NCBI GenBank assembly: GCA_020536535.1
Contig: JAHLWZ010000829.1
Location: 1 to 64,000, forward strand
Reading direction: 5' to 3'
Length of the DNA stretch: 64,000 bases
Source: Pelomyxa schiedti
Taxonomy: Eukaryota > Evosea > Pelobiontida > Pelomyxidae
The notes below the pieces were generated by a model. It did no database searches. It saw only the letters and a program-made list of their open reading frames with translations, and was not told the origin of the DNA. The position numbers and the translations under genes were made by a program. Positions within the stretch are counted from its first letter, which is position 1. Each line of letters opens with the position of its first letter. Positions 25,001 to 35,231 of the stretch are shown piece after piece.

Positions 25001-25473
25001 CGGCGGGATATCAGAAATTCGAAAGACCACGTAAGAAAAGAAATAAGTATTCCTATAGGCACATTGGCTGGAAAGAACCCTTCTACACCATAACTGGACA
25101 ATACCAAGGTGTTTGTTTACATCCAAGTGTCCACAGAACTTTTTCAGTGAGGGAAGTGTGTACCCGTTTTTTTTTCATTCCTCCCAACTACCAACGAACT
25201 AGCAAACATCCATTCACTCATCCTTTCTTTCTCACTCTTTTATGTTTTTGCAGTGTGCCAGAGCACAAGGATTTCCAGACGATTACTACTTTTTTGGTGC
25301 TAAACGGGAAAAGTACAAGCAAATTGGGGTAACGCCCCTGCTTCGGGGGTTTGAAATTTGGCTTGGTTCTCACAAATCTTCCCTAGAATGCTGTGCCCGT
25401 GCCCTTGGCTCGTGCTTTGGGAGAAATGCTAACACCAGAAAATTTATGTCAGCTACCTGACAACCTATTCTAA
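22075..25473 (+). CDS. BAH-chromodomain cytosine-5 DNA methyltransferase (chromomethylase-like)
   Basis: Transfers methyl from AdoMet to cytosine C5 in DNA. ATG 22075 opens an acidic region of about 200 residues. A BAH domain follows: IGEWVQFIPDDEYQ, WIGQIVRKSETEVRTRWLW, SRELYLGHVDD, YVQKKCFV. The catalytic fold begins with motif I (ILDTFCGCGGLSYGFE) and motif II (WAIERDAHALKSY). A Lys/Thr/Asn-rich linker and a chromodomain (LSFLVEWKGKWAPSYNAWKAL) are inserted next. The fold then resumes with motif IV (GGPPCQGVS, nucleophile Cys), VI (LFENVTGVF), VIII (GTPQRRWRCF), IX (FSVRECARAQGFPDDY) and X (QIGNAVPVPLARALG). Motif X is restored only by splicing the last intron (GTAACG to CCCTAG). All catalytic motifs look intact. 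BAH, motif I, chromodomain, motif IV is the order of plant chromomethylases, which read H3K9 methylation; that targeting is inferred here. Confidence 0.9.
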
Positions 25474-25609
25474 ACAAAAAAAAAAAGAGAAGTAATTCCC
25501 CTTGGTATTAACTCAACTCGTTGATACTGGGATTACTTTAATTCCTTATCTTTTGCTTCGACACCTTCATCAGAACGAGATTCTGTAGATCTACAAAAAG
25601 ACGTAATAA

Positions 25610-27024
25610 ATGAGGGCGGCGTCGGTGGGTGGTGATGAGGACATGGCATCAGATACCGTAGGTACGAGTAAGGCAAAGGCACCCAAGCACACACTCTCGT
25701 CGTGGTGTAGATCTGAGAAATCGCCGCTGGGAAACGCCTCGCTTTCCGTGTGAGTGAGTACCCCTTTTGTGTGACGTGCACAAACCCATTGACCGTTGGT
25801 GCATTTTCCAGGCCGTCCTCGTCTTCTCCTTTGCTTGTGGAGGCGAGCCCGTACGCCGAGAGCTCTGACCTCCTCATTTATGGTGCCTCTTTTTTCGTGC
25901 TCTTTATTGTGCCACCAACTCAAAATGCACAACAGGTGACAGCGAACCCACGGGGAACCTGCACATTCTTCAACAAGTAGATTCCGATGAAACTAATACC
26001 AATTTTACATACGAACACGTATTTCTTGTCAACCGACCGTCCCAGCCAATCTCTCTTTCATGGTCTCCTTTATCAAAGAGCTCCAAAACGGAAGAAAACA
26101 AATTTTGGTGAGGATTTTTTTTCTTCCCAAGCGACTCCACTAATCCCAACAGTTTTGTTACAGCCGCCGCGGATAACTGCATTAGATATTATACCTATAT
26201 CACAGACACAAAGGCATTCCGTTCATTAGAATTCCAAGGTCACACCTCGTTCGTCAACAGTGTGGCCTGCCACCCAAAGGAAAACCTTTTTTCCAGCACA
26301 AGCGGTTTGTGTTACAAACGGTCTCTTTCCCTGCTCATATTTTTTTAGATGACCGCAGTATAAGAGTCTGGGACATAGAGACAAATTCCGCAACTTTTGT
26401 GGCATGGCTGACATATCCAGGGATCACAACATGCTGGAACCACATTTCTCCTTCTTGCGTAAGTTTACCTCCAGTACCTAATGGGAGATGACCCGAATTC
26501 AGGTATTGGTTGGACAAGCAGATGGAACCATCAAATCAATTGACACACGATTGGGTGAGACAGTACAGAAAATGAACAGTGGCGCTCCTTTAAGGAGCCT
26601 TGATTCTTCTCGGGCTAATGTGGTCAACGTTGGTGCCGCAGCAGGGAATCGAATGTAAAATTAACCTCGCATTTAAAACTATCTCATACAAAACTCAGAG
26701 TCCTCTGGGATACACGAATCGTAGGCAACCCAGTGGCTACAAAACACACAACATCACAACCATCCTTATTCAGGTACATACAAACCAAAACCACAAAGTT
26801 CTAAACTTCTTTTATCTTGAAGGTGGTCACTTGCAAGCTCAAATATCTTCGCAACTTGCGCCAACGGGAACTTTTTCATGTGGGATGCGGACCACATTGA
26901 CATTGCACCCCACTCGCACACAATTGAGACTTCCCCCCGCTTTTCCGGCTTGTCCTGGCTGCACGGCCGGCACGTTTGTGTCACTGGTGCCTCAAAGAAT
27001 TTGGTTTTTTGGAAGACAATGTAA
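25610..27024 (+). CDS. Nup37-like nucleoporin (WD repeat)
   Basis: A beta-propeller subunit of the Y (Nup107-160) complex of the nuclear pore. Spliced exons give SPLLVEASPYAESSDLLIYG, FLVNRPSQPISLSWSP, CFVTAAADNCIRYYTYITD, LEFQGHTSFVNSVACHP, SSTSDDRSIRVWDIE, PGITTCWNHISPSC, GQADGTIKSIDTRLG, NVVNVGAAAGN, WSLASSNIFATCANGN and GLSWLHGRHVCVTGASKN, ending LVFWKTM. Block by block this parallels Nup37, including the AAD-type loop, the GHT-F-N strand, the SxSDDR-RxW repeat, the PG-CWH element, and the final GLSW..VxGxxKxLxFW. About 350 residues, as expected. About seven short introns. ATG 25643 is an alternative in-frame start. The gene converges with CLP1 107 bp away. Confidence 0.82.
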
Positions 27025-27130
27025 TAAGCATAAACGTTTATTGCACAAAACAAAGCTAATGAATGTGCTTATGGCAGTGTTTCAAAAGTGTGTGAAGAAG
27101 ACGGGTTATGACATGGCAAAGTCCATTTCG

Positions 27131-29235
27131 TCAGTCATCCCACTTGAGGGTGCCCACAACAAGAAAACGCGAGGGTAAATCTCCAGGACACGGGGCCAGT
27201 ACTGTGATCGTGCGTCTCTCAAAGTCAATGTCATTGCTGTTGTTTTGTTGTGTGGTTTTAGTGTTGTTGCTTTGTGCTTGTGGTTTTGCTGGATGACAAA
27301 TATGGGTGAAGCAGGCGTGGAGGGAAAGGTACGGTACATACACGTAGAGGAAGCCAGCTACGTTCGATGTTAGAAGTGCAGAAGGGTCGGTACACATCAC
27401 AACTCCAAGTAGGGAGTGCACAAGCTCCGATGTCGGGGTAACTTCGACTAGCCTTACGGGGTCTTGTGAAGGTGCTTGTCCAATGGGGAGTGCAGATGGC
27501 GGTGCTGCTGGCCCTCCTCCAATGCGGAAAAGAGTTACGTCACTAACCGTACCCAAGTGAGGTTAGAAGCAGTCTGGGACATGCAAAAAAAAACCTGAAG
27601 TTGAGGATAGTAGAATGCGGACACAAATCACCATTAACCCCGTAGTAGTATTCTTTGATTCTGTTTCCTCTGGCCTTTCTCCGTTCTGTTGTATTTCTAC
27701 TAACAACCTGAGCACAGCGGTTTGTGATTGGCAAAGGAATGGATGCACTTACCCCACCAGATTTTGGAATTTTCATCACACTGACGGTGCTAGACTGGGG
27801 AGGATATCTAACAGATATATCATGGAAAAGACGCTCATCTTCAATAACGGCAATGATATCTGGTCTGAAAGTATCTGATGTGTGTTGGTGACTGCTGTTC
27901 CGGACGGGAAAGTACCAAAGTCCTGAAATAGTATTGCTTCGCCTTCATCGTCAATCCAACCACAGGTGTTAACAATAATCCCAGAATGGCGAACTAAACG
28001 GAATAAGCGAGCGAAGACTGGATAAGGTTACCGATTGGATCTGCTTTGAATTTTTCATCCACAGCTCTTGCCAAGTTGGTAACACATTGTTTGTATAGAA
28101 CTGGATTCTTTTCTGAGGAAAGATTTCCGTAGTAGTAAGCTATTGGAGGAGTACTGCAACCAGAGCCACTTAGACCTTCAGATGGGTGTGGCGGCTTTTC
28201 GACCCCAACAGCTGCTACAACACCAGGTACCTAAAGGTTCACACCATCAGTTAGATTCCATGAGTGAAAAAACTAACACATACTGTTATTGAACCTTGAC
28301 CGACATCGAGATCAACAAAAATTGGCATGTGGCCTAGTCTTGTAGCATATGCCAGTAGAATTCTAGTTATTGTACTTTTTCCACAGTCCACTGGCCCACA
28401 CAAAAAAATCTGTTTACAATCTTAGAATATGTAAATCAAGAAGGGGGTTAGGAAACAAAATAAAAAGCGCATAAGCTTATAAGATATGCCACTAGACAGA
28501 CACAGCATTTCCAAACACAGATACAGACTCAGCACTCTTTCCACACCGTACCGTTGGGCCGCGAGCACTGCCGCCCTGCGGTTCATCAAACGGCGTTGGG
28601 CGGCCGACCATCGCGCCCGAAATGGCGGCGTCGGCGTCCCTGGCCCTGAGCCTCAGCGCCTCGAGCTTCGAGTGCAGCACCGCGTAGGCCGGCATCGGCG
28701 TGTCGCCCGCGACGTAGGCGTGGCTCGCGGCGCCGCGGAGCTGCAGGCTGCAGCCGCGCCACGTGAAGACCGCGCACTTGGCGCCCGGCGTGAAGTGGTA
28801 CTCGCCGCGCGGCGCCAGCTCCGTGCCGAAGCACTCGCACGAGCCCGACACCACCGTAAGCGTGGCGCCGCCGCCCTCCCAGTCGACTTGGAATCGCAGC
28901 TACATTCAAATGGTTTTTGTGTTTGTGGTGAGATAGTTGTGGTTGGTGGTGGTGGGATGGCTGGCGGTTGGTTTTGTTTTGTTTTGTTTTGTTTTGTTTT
29001 GTTTTGTTTTGTTTGGGTTGCCATGTGGCACTGCATCAGCGTTGCTGTTTGTTTGTTTGTTGGTTGGTTGGTTGGTTGGTTGGTTGGTTGGTTGGTTGGT
29101 TGGTTGGTTGGTTGGTTGGTTGAGTGGTTGTGACCTGGAAGGAGGGGGCGGCAGCACCTCTTTTTCAGCAGCTAGGTCCCAAATCCGTGGCGTGGACGAA
29201 GACGAGGAAGTGGCCGTGGGAGTTGCCGTATCCAT
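27131..29235 (-). CDS. CLP1: CLP1-type polynucleotide 5'-hydroxyl kinase / cleavage factor subunit
   Basis: Component of the pre-mRNA 3'-end cleavage factor and, in animals, of the tRNA-splicing endonuclease. Exon 1 (ATG 29235) ends IWDLAAEKE and splices to [20 protein letters not shown], the family's N-terminal beta domain. [20 protein letters not shown] is the Walker A P-loop, followed by [16 protein letters not shown]. Downstream come [48 protein letters not shown] and the C-terminal domain [17 protein letters not shown] and [20 protein letters not shown], ending TLKWDD. The P-loop is intact, so ATP binding is expected. The first intron, about 255 nt, is unusually long and filled with microsatellite. 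An in-frame ATG at 29331 would add 32 residues; the later start is preferred because it agrees better with family length. Confidence 0.9.
28972..29123. repeat. Microsatellites (GTTTT)n and (GGTT)n
   Basis: Two tandem arrays in the first intron of the CLP1 gene. About eight GTTTT units lie near 28974-29013, and about eighteen GGTT units near 29060-29120, preceded by GTTT units. On the coding (minus) strand the transcript carries CCAA and AAAAC repeats. The plus strand has regularly spaced GG pairs. Confidence 0.9.
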
Positions 29236-29596
29236 CACTACAAACTGCGATCTATTATCTTCTCCGAGGTTCCTTTGATCATCATACTCGACTGAGGACT
29301 CTGTCGAGTCCAGGACGACGTAGGTCAACATCAGGCTACCAGCACTTCAAGCCATTGACAGAACACAGGAGTCCCTCTTTTGGAGCACCCAAGCCCTGAT
29401 GGACCAGTATCTCGAACGTTGTATTGTGAATACACCCACAAACCTCCTTCCATCTGGTTTTAAGCCTGGCTCCAAATAAAAAAAAGCAAAAAGTGTTTCC
29501 ATTGTGATTGTTCTGGTGAAAACAAAGAGGATGTGCATTTTCCATAGTGTTGTGGGCAGGATACAAAATTGTACAGTTTTTGGGTTCGTGGGTAAA
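29236..29596. other. Spacer between lipase end and CLP1 start
   Basis: Upstream region of CLP1 and 3' flank of the lipase gene, both on the minus strand. Apart from the optional upstream CLP1 start at 29331, I see no gene and no clear motif. Confidence 0.4.
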
Positions 29597-32356
29597 TCAG
29601 TCGTCTATTAGAAGGTATGATAGTATGTTGATAAGATCGTTGTGGAACAGTGCCGCCATGTGTGCACCTGGCAGAAAAAGTACAACATTAGATAATTCGA
29701 AGGCAGTGCCGGGGAAAGTACCTTCTCGTACAAGGTCCACAAGGTTGGAAGGTGTGACACAGGACATCTCTGCTGAGGCGTACTTGAGCTCCGTATCTAC
29801 GCGGAGGTACTTGATTCGGGGGTGAGAGGCAACCTCGGACATTACAAGGGAGGAGGCGTGGCTTGATGCCAGAAGAAGAGCGTTGATAAGAGGCTGAATC
29901 CACTGTACAACTCCCCACTTGTTAACCTTGGTGGATTCGAGTGTATCAGGGGGTGCAGTGCCCGTTCCGAGCGAAAGTACCACGTAGTGAGTAGCCTTGG
30001 GGTACTTCACCTTGGCGGAGCTTTTAAAAACATAATTAACGGGAATTCTAGAAAGTAAGCAACAGACACCTGTATGCAGCAAGCACAGGATTGTTGCATC
30101 CAATTCCACCGTCGATGTGTGTATGGCCAGTTATGGGGTCTTGTTGCGGTTTAAAGTATGTAGGGGCCGATGATGTCATGCGGCACAGTACAAGCTTTTC
30201 CATTTCGGCATCTTCTTCCTCCCAACTTTTCCAAAATTTCATTTGGTTCATAGTCATGTCAAATGAAGTGATAAGAACATTGGTGGTCACGTTTCCAAAC
30301 TTGTGGTGATTCGGTCCCATAAGTTCAAGCATCTTAGTCTCCAAAGGTTGGTGCTTAAACTGTGGTCCAAGTAGTACACTACCTCTAGGAGTAAACACGA
30401 GAGGCCCACAATCCGTGTACAAGGAAAGTGCATCAGCAGCACTGAGGTGTGGATCCGGGTGTGTAAGCATACAGGCAAGCAGTCCTCCCGTACTTGTACC
30501 AGCAATAATGTCAAACAAATCGCTGATGCGTTTCCCTGTGTAATATTCTATCAAGGCCAGAATAATCCCAGGAATAATTCCTCGAATTCCACCTCCGTCA
30601 ATGGAAAGAATGCGAACAGTATTGCGCCGTTCCCAAGGACATGAACCCAAAGTAGGCTTTTGACAACGGGTTAGTGCACAATAAAGGTTACAAATTAGAA
30701 GAGCACCAGAGGATCCCATGTGATGCGAATATGTAATAGTCCTTTCCGCTTATGCTTAAGTAGCAACCATTCATCAACATCAACTCCAGGTTCAGCGGTA
30801 AATTCACACTCTCTGGATTAGGAAAAAAAGTGGGTCAAGATAATAATTTCTGGGATGCAAACCCTTCAAAATCATCCTGGACCCCGAGTGGATAATTTTT
30901 GGTGAGAAGAACAAGGGTAGAACAGAAGGTACCGCGGAAACTGTATCTCGATCCCACACTTTAAATCTCAAGTCCATGGTCTTTGCTGGGTGGCAGAACA
31001 GTTGAAACTCGGTGTTCCATACAGGCTCAAGTGTTTTCGGAATTACGTGAGTCATTAGTCCTCTGTCTGACCGGGATTTCTATCTGGAATTTACATTCTT
31101 AATCTATTTTGAGTGACAATACCTGGAAACTTGGAATAAGAACCTCAGTGTATCTATTAGAAAGATGGTTTTGGTGAATAATTAATAAATTGCAACAAGC
31201 AAAAACTCAACGGGTCGGAAGTTCCTGTTGTGTCCATGGGTACCAGGTCAGATGCTTCCACAATTGTGAGGGTAAATAGGCACGGCTTACGAGGTGTTGG
31301 TGGAAGAAGTACAGGCTCAGGTGTTATGTGGGTCACAGCTGCAGCGACAGAAGCAACAGCCGTTACGGCATCAGTGGAAGCAATGGCCGCTGAAGCCACA
31401 AAAGCGGCCATTGTATCAAACTTCGAGGCTTTTAAATGATCTCTCCTTCTTTTATTGGTTAAAGCCTCTACAGCCGTCGCTGTAGCAGATGCCGTCATTG
31501 AAGACGAGGCACAAGCAGCAAGCAATTCTGCTTCCAAGAGCGATAGTGGTGAATCAGATGGAGGAAGAGATGATTCTGTGGTAGACAACCCGGACGGTTT
31601 CATTTCTGGGGAGCCTGCCTTTTTCTCCCTGCCCAAATTAGGTGAAGACGCAGACCGTTTATCACGCTGCTTGGAAAGATGACTATGAGGAGTTTTGTGT
31701 TTTGTGGGCTCCTCCGGTGTGGGTTGTAGGGTGGAATCATCTTGGGAGCTTCTTTGCTCCGCAGGAATTTTTTCAGTGCCCTCGCCCGCGTTGTCACCCG
31801 GTTCCTTTTCCTTTGTTTCCAGGGCTTGGTCACTTTCTGGCGGTGCGGATTTGTCTCTGTGCTTCTCCTTCCTATCCTTGCTTCTTTTGTGCGAATGCCC
31901 GCGCGACCTTTCACGCCCAGTGCCCTGCGTTTCCTCCGGTTGCGGACTCGCATCAGCGGTTGTACTCGCGGTTGTAGCTGCAGCTGTCGTGGTGGGCGCG
32001 CCGGCGCCGTCAATTTGGGAGCTGCCACCGGTTGCCTTTTCCTTTTCCTCGGTTGGTGCGGCCGACTCGCTCTGGTCCCGTTGCTCTGCGGCAGGTTCGC
32101 CCTCCTTGGCCCGCGAGCGGTGCCTGTGGCGGTGACGTTCGCGCGGGGTATCTGTCGAGGCCTCGCCGGTGGAGGAAGAAGGATCCGCAACAGGTGCGAC
32201 GTTATTCACGGCGACCTTGTTGTCGTTGTCGTCACCGTCCATCGCGAGTCCGTTCGGCCGCAGGTGGTTATTGTTCTTCCTAGGAATTAACGAAAGTTCG
32301 CTTTTTTTCGTACCCCTTTCACATGTTGACATCTCCGGTATCCTTCCAGGGAACAC
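29597..32356 (-). CDS. C2-patatin phospholipase
   Basis: A lipid acyl hydrolase with a membrane-targeting C2 domain. The N-terminal 270 or so residues are low-complexity: Thr/Ala/Pro with basic His-Arg and Lys-Arg blocks. The C2 domain follows (LFTLTIVEASDLVPMDTTG, THVIPKTLEPVWNTEFQLFC, LRFKVWDRDT, DDFEG, KGLLHIRITW). Its Asp residues suit calcium binding. The patatin domain shows ILSIDGGGIRG (oxyanion hole), IIAGTSTGGLLACML (nucleophile Ser in GxSxG) and THIDGGIGCNNP (catalytic Asp), so the Ser-Asp dyad is complete. The C-terminus runs YVVLSLGTGTAPPDTL to LLIDD. C2 plus patatin recalls plant and amoebal calcium-responsive phospholipases A. Several short introns are present. The start is uncertain: ATG 32356 is the longest, and MSTCERG at 32332 is equally plausible. 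Confidence 0.87.
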
Positions 32357-33505
32357 ACAACCCGAAAAGGGTTCTTAGTCGATGACGAAAGTCAGCAACA
32401 ACTTTATGGTTTAGTGGTCCATGTTAGGGGTCGTCGTCAACACCAAGAAGCAATAAGAAAAGAATCGTCGAAAGCAAGCAATGTGCCGTGTTCGGCGGTT
32501 CACCAGCCTCCTCCTCCCATACTGGCGTGCTGCCCCGCGCACAAGAGAGAACGACGCACACACGAAACACCGAAACACACCCGTCTTGCCGTAAAGGAAA
32601 AAAAAAGAAATTGGGCACAAGTGAGGGATAAAAAAAAGATTGTTCTCTTCACAATTACATCCCATGTCACCAAGCCCTGCAACAAACAAAAACCAACCCA
32701 GAATTCTCTTGTGAGCCATAGATGGACCAAAACTGTTAGTACCAGGGGTTGGCATCTGTTATAATGGGTGCCAACACACAACACACTCATCTGTTGTTAT
32801 TATTTATTTTGTGTGTGATTGCATCCGTTATAGTGGGTGTAACCATCTTGAATAAATATGGGAAAGAAAAAACAAAGAAAAAAAAGAAAGAAAAAACCTA
32901 CCAGAAGAGCCAAAGCAGGTTCCACGTCGTCCATGGCGGCAGCACCATCCCCATCGTCGTCTAGTTCCCTTTGTTGTTCGTGTATTTTTGGTTGTGGCTT
33001 CTCCGCATCGGACCTGAATGCCTAGGCATTTAGAGGAAGGAAAAATTGACGTGGCGGTTATTTTCCTGCAGTTGCTCCCAAGAATAGACACTGGATATTG
33101 ATCGGTCTGCTCTAGTTTCTTGGTCAGACCAGTGCTCCCAGAGGAGAGTTTTTGGGATTTGCCCAACCTCTGAGAGCCCGTTGGATGAGAAATAGCCCTC
33201 AGGAAGACCTCACCTGAACCAGTCAGATGATCAAATCACATCAATTCTTTGCAGGACATTCTTCATCCTAATCCGTGCGGGAGCCCGCGTCCTATCCTAA
33301 TCTCGAGTAATCTTCCAGCAGAACCATTCAAATTTCATGAAGTCATTATTGAATTGTGATTTATGAAGAAAGAAGGGTTTTTCTCCCCCAAATTCTTTGT
33401 TATTTTTTTATTTTGGTTATCACCAAAAAAAACAACTCAGAGAACACCCCACTATTTCCATACGTTCACAGGTGGCACCACAATACGTTGTCCAAGCAAG
33501 AGTCC
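32357..33505. other. Unresolved 1.15-kb spacer with weak coding signal
   Basis: Lies between the lipase start and the fibrillarin end (both -). Minus-strand fragments such as EVGQIPKTLLWEHWSDQETR and SDAEKPQPKIHEQQREL (32.9-33.2 kb) and a plus-strand fragment HPNPCGSPRPILISSNLPAE (about 33.25-33.36 kb) look protein-like, but I could not join any of them into a gene with acceptable introns and a start. A small gene may exist here. The rest is A/T-rich runs and a pair of related GTTATA-GTGGGTG sequences near 32758 and 32828. Confidence 0.3.
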
Positions 33506-34819
33506 TTATGATGACTTTTCCTTTGGAACAATGTTCTTGGCTTGGAGTTCCTTGTCGGATGTGTTGACAGCGGCGTGGAGTGTTGGCTTGGCCGAAACTC
33601 TGTAGGCACCGACAACAACAGCGTGATCTCTCTCGTAGGGCTCCAGTGAGATTTGTTCCAGTGGTTTGAATTGCTCTTGTTGGAGTTTCTTCACCTCATT
33701 GGCAAATACCAAATCAGCTGGGGCAGTAGAGTCGATGCAATTGGCCTGGGTGTATGGTCACGTGCAAAGCCAATTAAAACAGGAACACCAACCTTGATGG
33801 AGATGATGAAATGTCCACCGTTCTTCAAGAAGTTGTGGGCGTTAATAGCAAGGATACGAGCTTGGTCGGGTTGGGCTACATCCTCAAAGATGCAATCAAC
33901 CATGTCAACCAACATGCGGTACTAAACACTCTTGAGTTTGAAGAAAAACAACCAAAAAAAAAACCTTGTGTGGATGGCGGGCATCCTCAATGATGGGGAT
34001 AATGTTGGTTCTCTTCTTGGCTACATTGATAAGATCTCGGCCTGATCTGTGAGAGAATTCGACGGCATAAACTACTCCGGTCTAGTATTACGTAAGGCGT
34101 TAAAAGGTAGAGGCAAGGTGTATCATACCGGACCAACAATATCTGACACGTGGCTTACAGTTGTTCCGGAGGCAGCACCAAGGTAAAGTACCTTGGAGCC
34201 GATGGTGACCCATGTATTATCAATACCACCAATAATGGCAGCAGCTAACTTGGATCGGAAGGGATTCCAGACTCTGTATTCCTTCTTCTCTCCATTCTAC
34301 ATAAAGTGAGATTACTGTTTGTACAGAAAGCATAAGACAACACGACACAAAACCCCCGACAAAAACAAAAACAAAAACGAAATCGAAAAGCACCTCCTCG
34401 ACGGCAATACGCTTCTCTCCATAGACTGACTCCCCAGGGACAAGGTTGAGCGTGACGAGGTTGTCTTCCTTCCCCTTGGCGATGTAAATTCCCTCGTGCC
34501 TGTGCTTTACAATCACCACCTTCAAACCGCCGCCGCCCCTCCCTCCCCTGCCCCCGCGGCCACCTCTTCCGCCGCGGCCGCCGCCTCCTCGCCCGCCTCC
34601 GCGTCCTCCCCTCCCTCCGCGGTCACCGCCGCCTCCTCTGCCGCCAAATCCTCCCCTGCCGCCGCCAAATCCTCCTCTGCCGCCGCGAGGTGCTCCGCGT
34701 CCTGTGAAAAAGGGAAAAAAAGGGGGGGAAAAAAACCGACGTAAGTGAGGGCGAACAGCGTGGATGGTGTGTGGGTGTATGCGTGGCTGCAACCCGGAAA
34801 GACGACACTCACCGCTCAT
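33506..34819 (-). CDS. Fibrillarin, rRNA 2'-O-methyltransferase
   Basis: Catalytic subunit of nucleolar box C/D snoRNPs. Coding exon 1 is only seven bases (ATGAGCG, ending at donor GTGAGT). After an intron of about 110 nt the frame resumes as [18 protein letters not shown], a glycine-arginine-rich domain of about 60 residues. The methyltransferase part has [35 protein letters not shown], the AdoMet loop [65 protein letters not shown] and [16 protein letters not shown]. These are all canonical, and the AdoMet-binding GAASG is intact. It ends [10 protein letters not shown]. Normal length, about 300 residues, with at least five introns. It is transcribed divergently from the RCC1-TIR gene. Confidence 0.96.
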
Positions 34820-35231
34820 CTCTTGCGTGTAGCTTTATCTGATCTGCGTGGGATTGAAAACTTAATGATTATTTCTCGCTTTGCCGAGAGCCCTCAATTT
34901 GCCGCACGTCAGCAACTGCACAATTGCAAAGTAATAGATCTTGCTGGAGTTCTGTGTGGTCTTTCCATCCCAGCAGCTCTGGAAGAGGGTGAGCTGAGAG
35001 GTACATCATGCATCCTGAGGTTCTCTCAAGCAATCGTTCTCAGAGCAGCATCAGTCTCCTTTCATCAGTTACCGAAAACATCATTCCGAAAAACTCTTCT
35101 CGGATACGCTTTGAGAAATCGAGAGTTCGCCTCGCGTTTGGCCAACAATCAACAGGCCAGGGCGAAAAAGAAAGAAAAAAAAAAGAAGTCTCAGTCTCCC
35201 TTTGGCTCCCATTGACTGAGGAGGAAGCACA
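34820..35231. other. Divergent spacer, fibrillarin and RCC1-TIR genes
   Basis: Region between two divergent starts. A plus-strand frame stays open from 34745 to 35215 (about 155 codons), overlapping the first intron of fibrillarin on the other strand. It has no recognisable family, begins without a convincing context and ends in a Lys-rich run, so it is not called a gene. The downstream start ATG 35232 lies just after its stop. Confidence 0.35.

Noticed and set aside
25321-25460. Read-through C-terminus of the methyltransferase (VTPLLRGFEIWLGSHK)
   Set aside because: It destroys motif X. Splicing GTAACG to CCCTAG restores GNAVPVPLARALG and a stop at 25473, so the read-through is intron.
28974-29120. 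CRISPR-like array
   Set aside because: The repeats are simple 4-5-bp microsatellites with no spacers, in a eukaryotic intron.
28486-29133. Plus-strand frame over the CLP1 N-terminus
   Set aside because: Antisense shadow of a GC-rich exon, then translation of the GGTT/GTTTT arrays.
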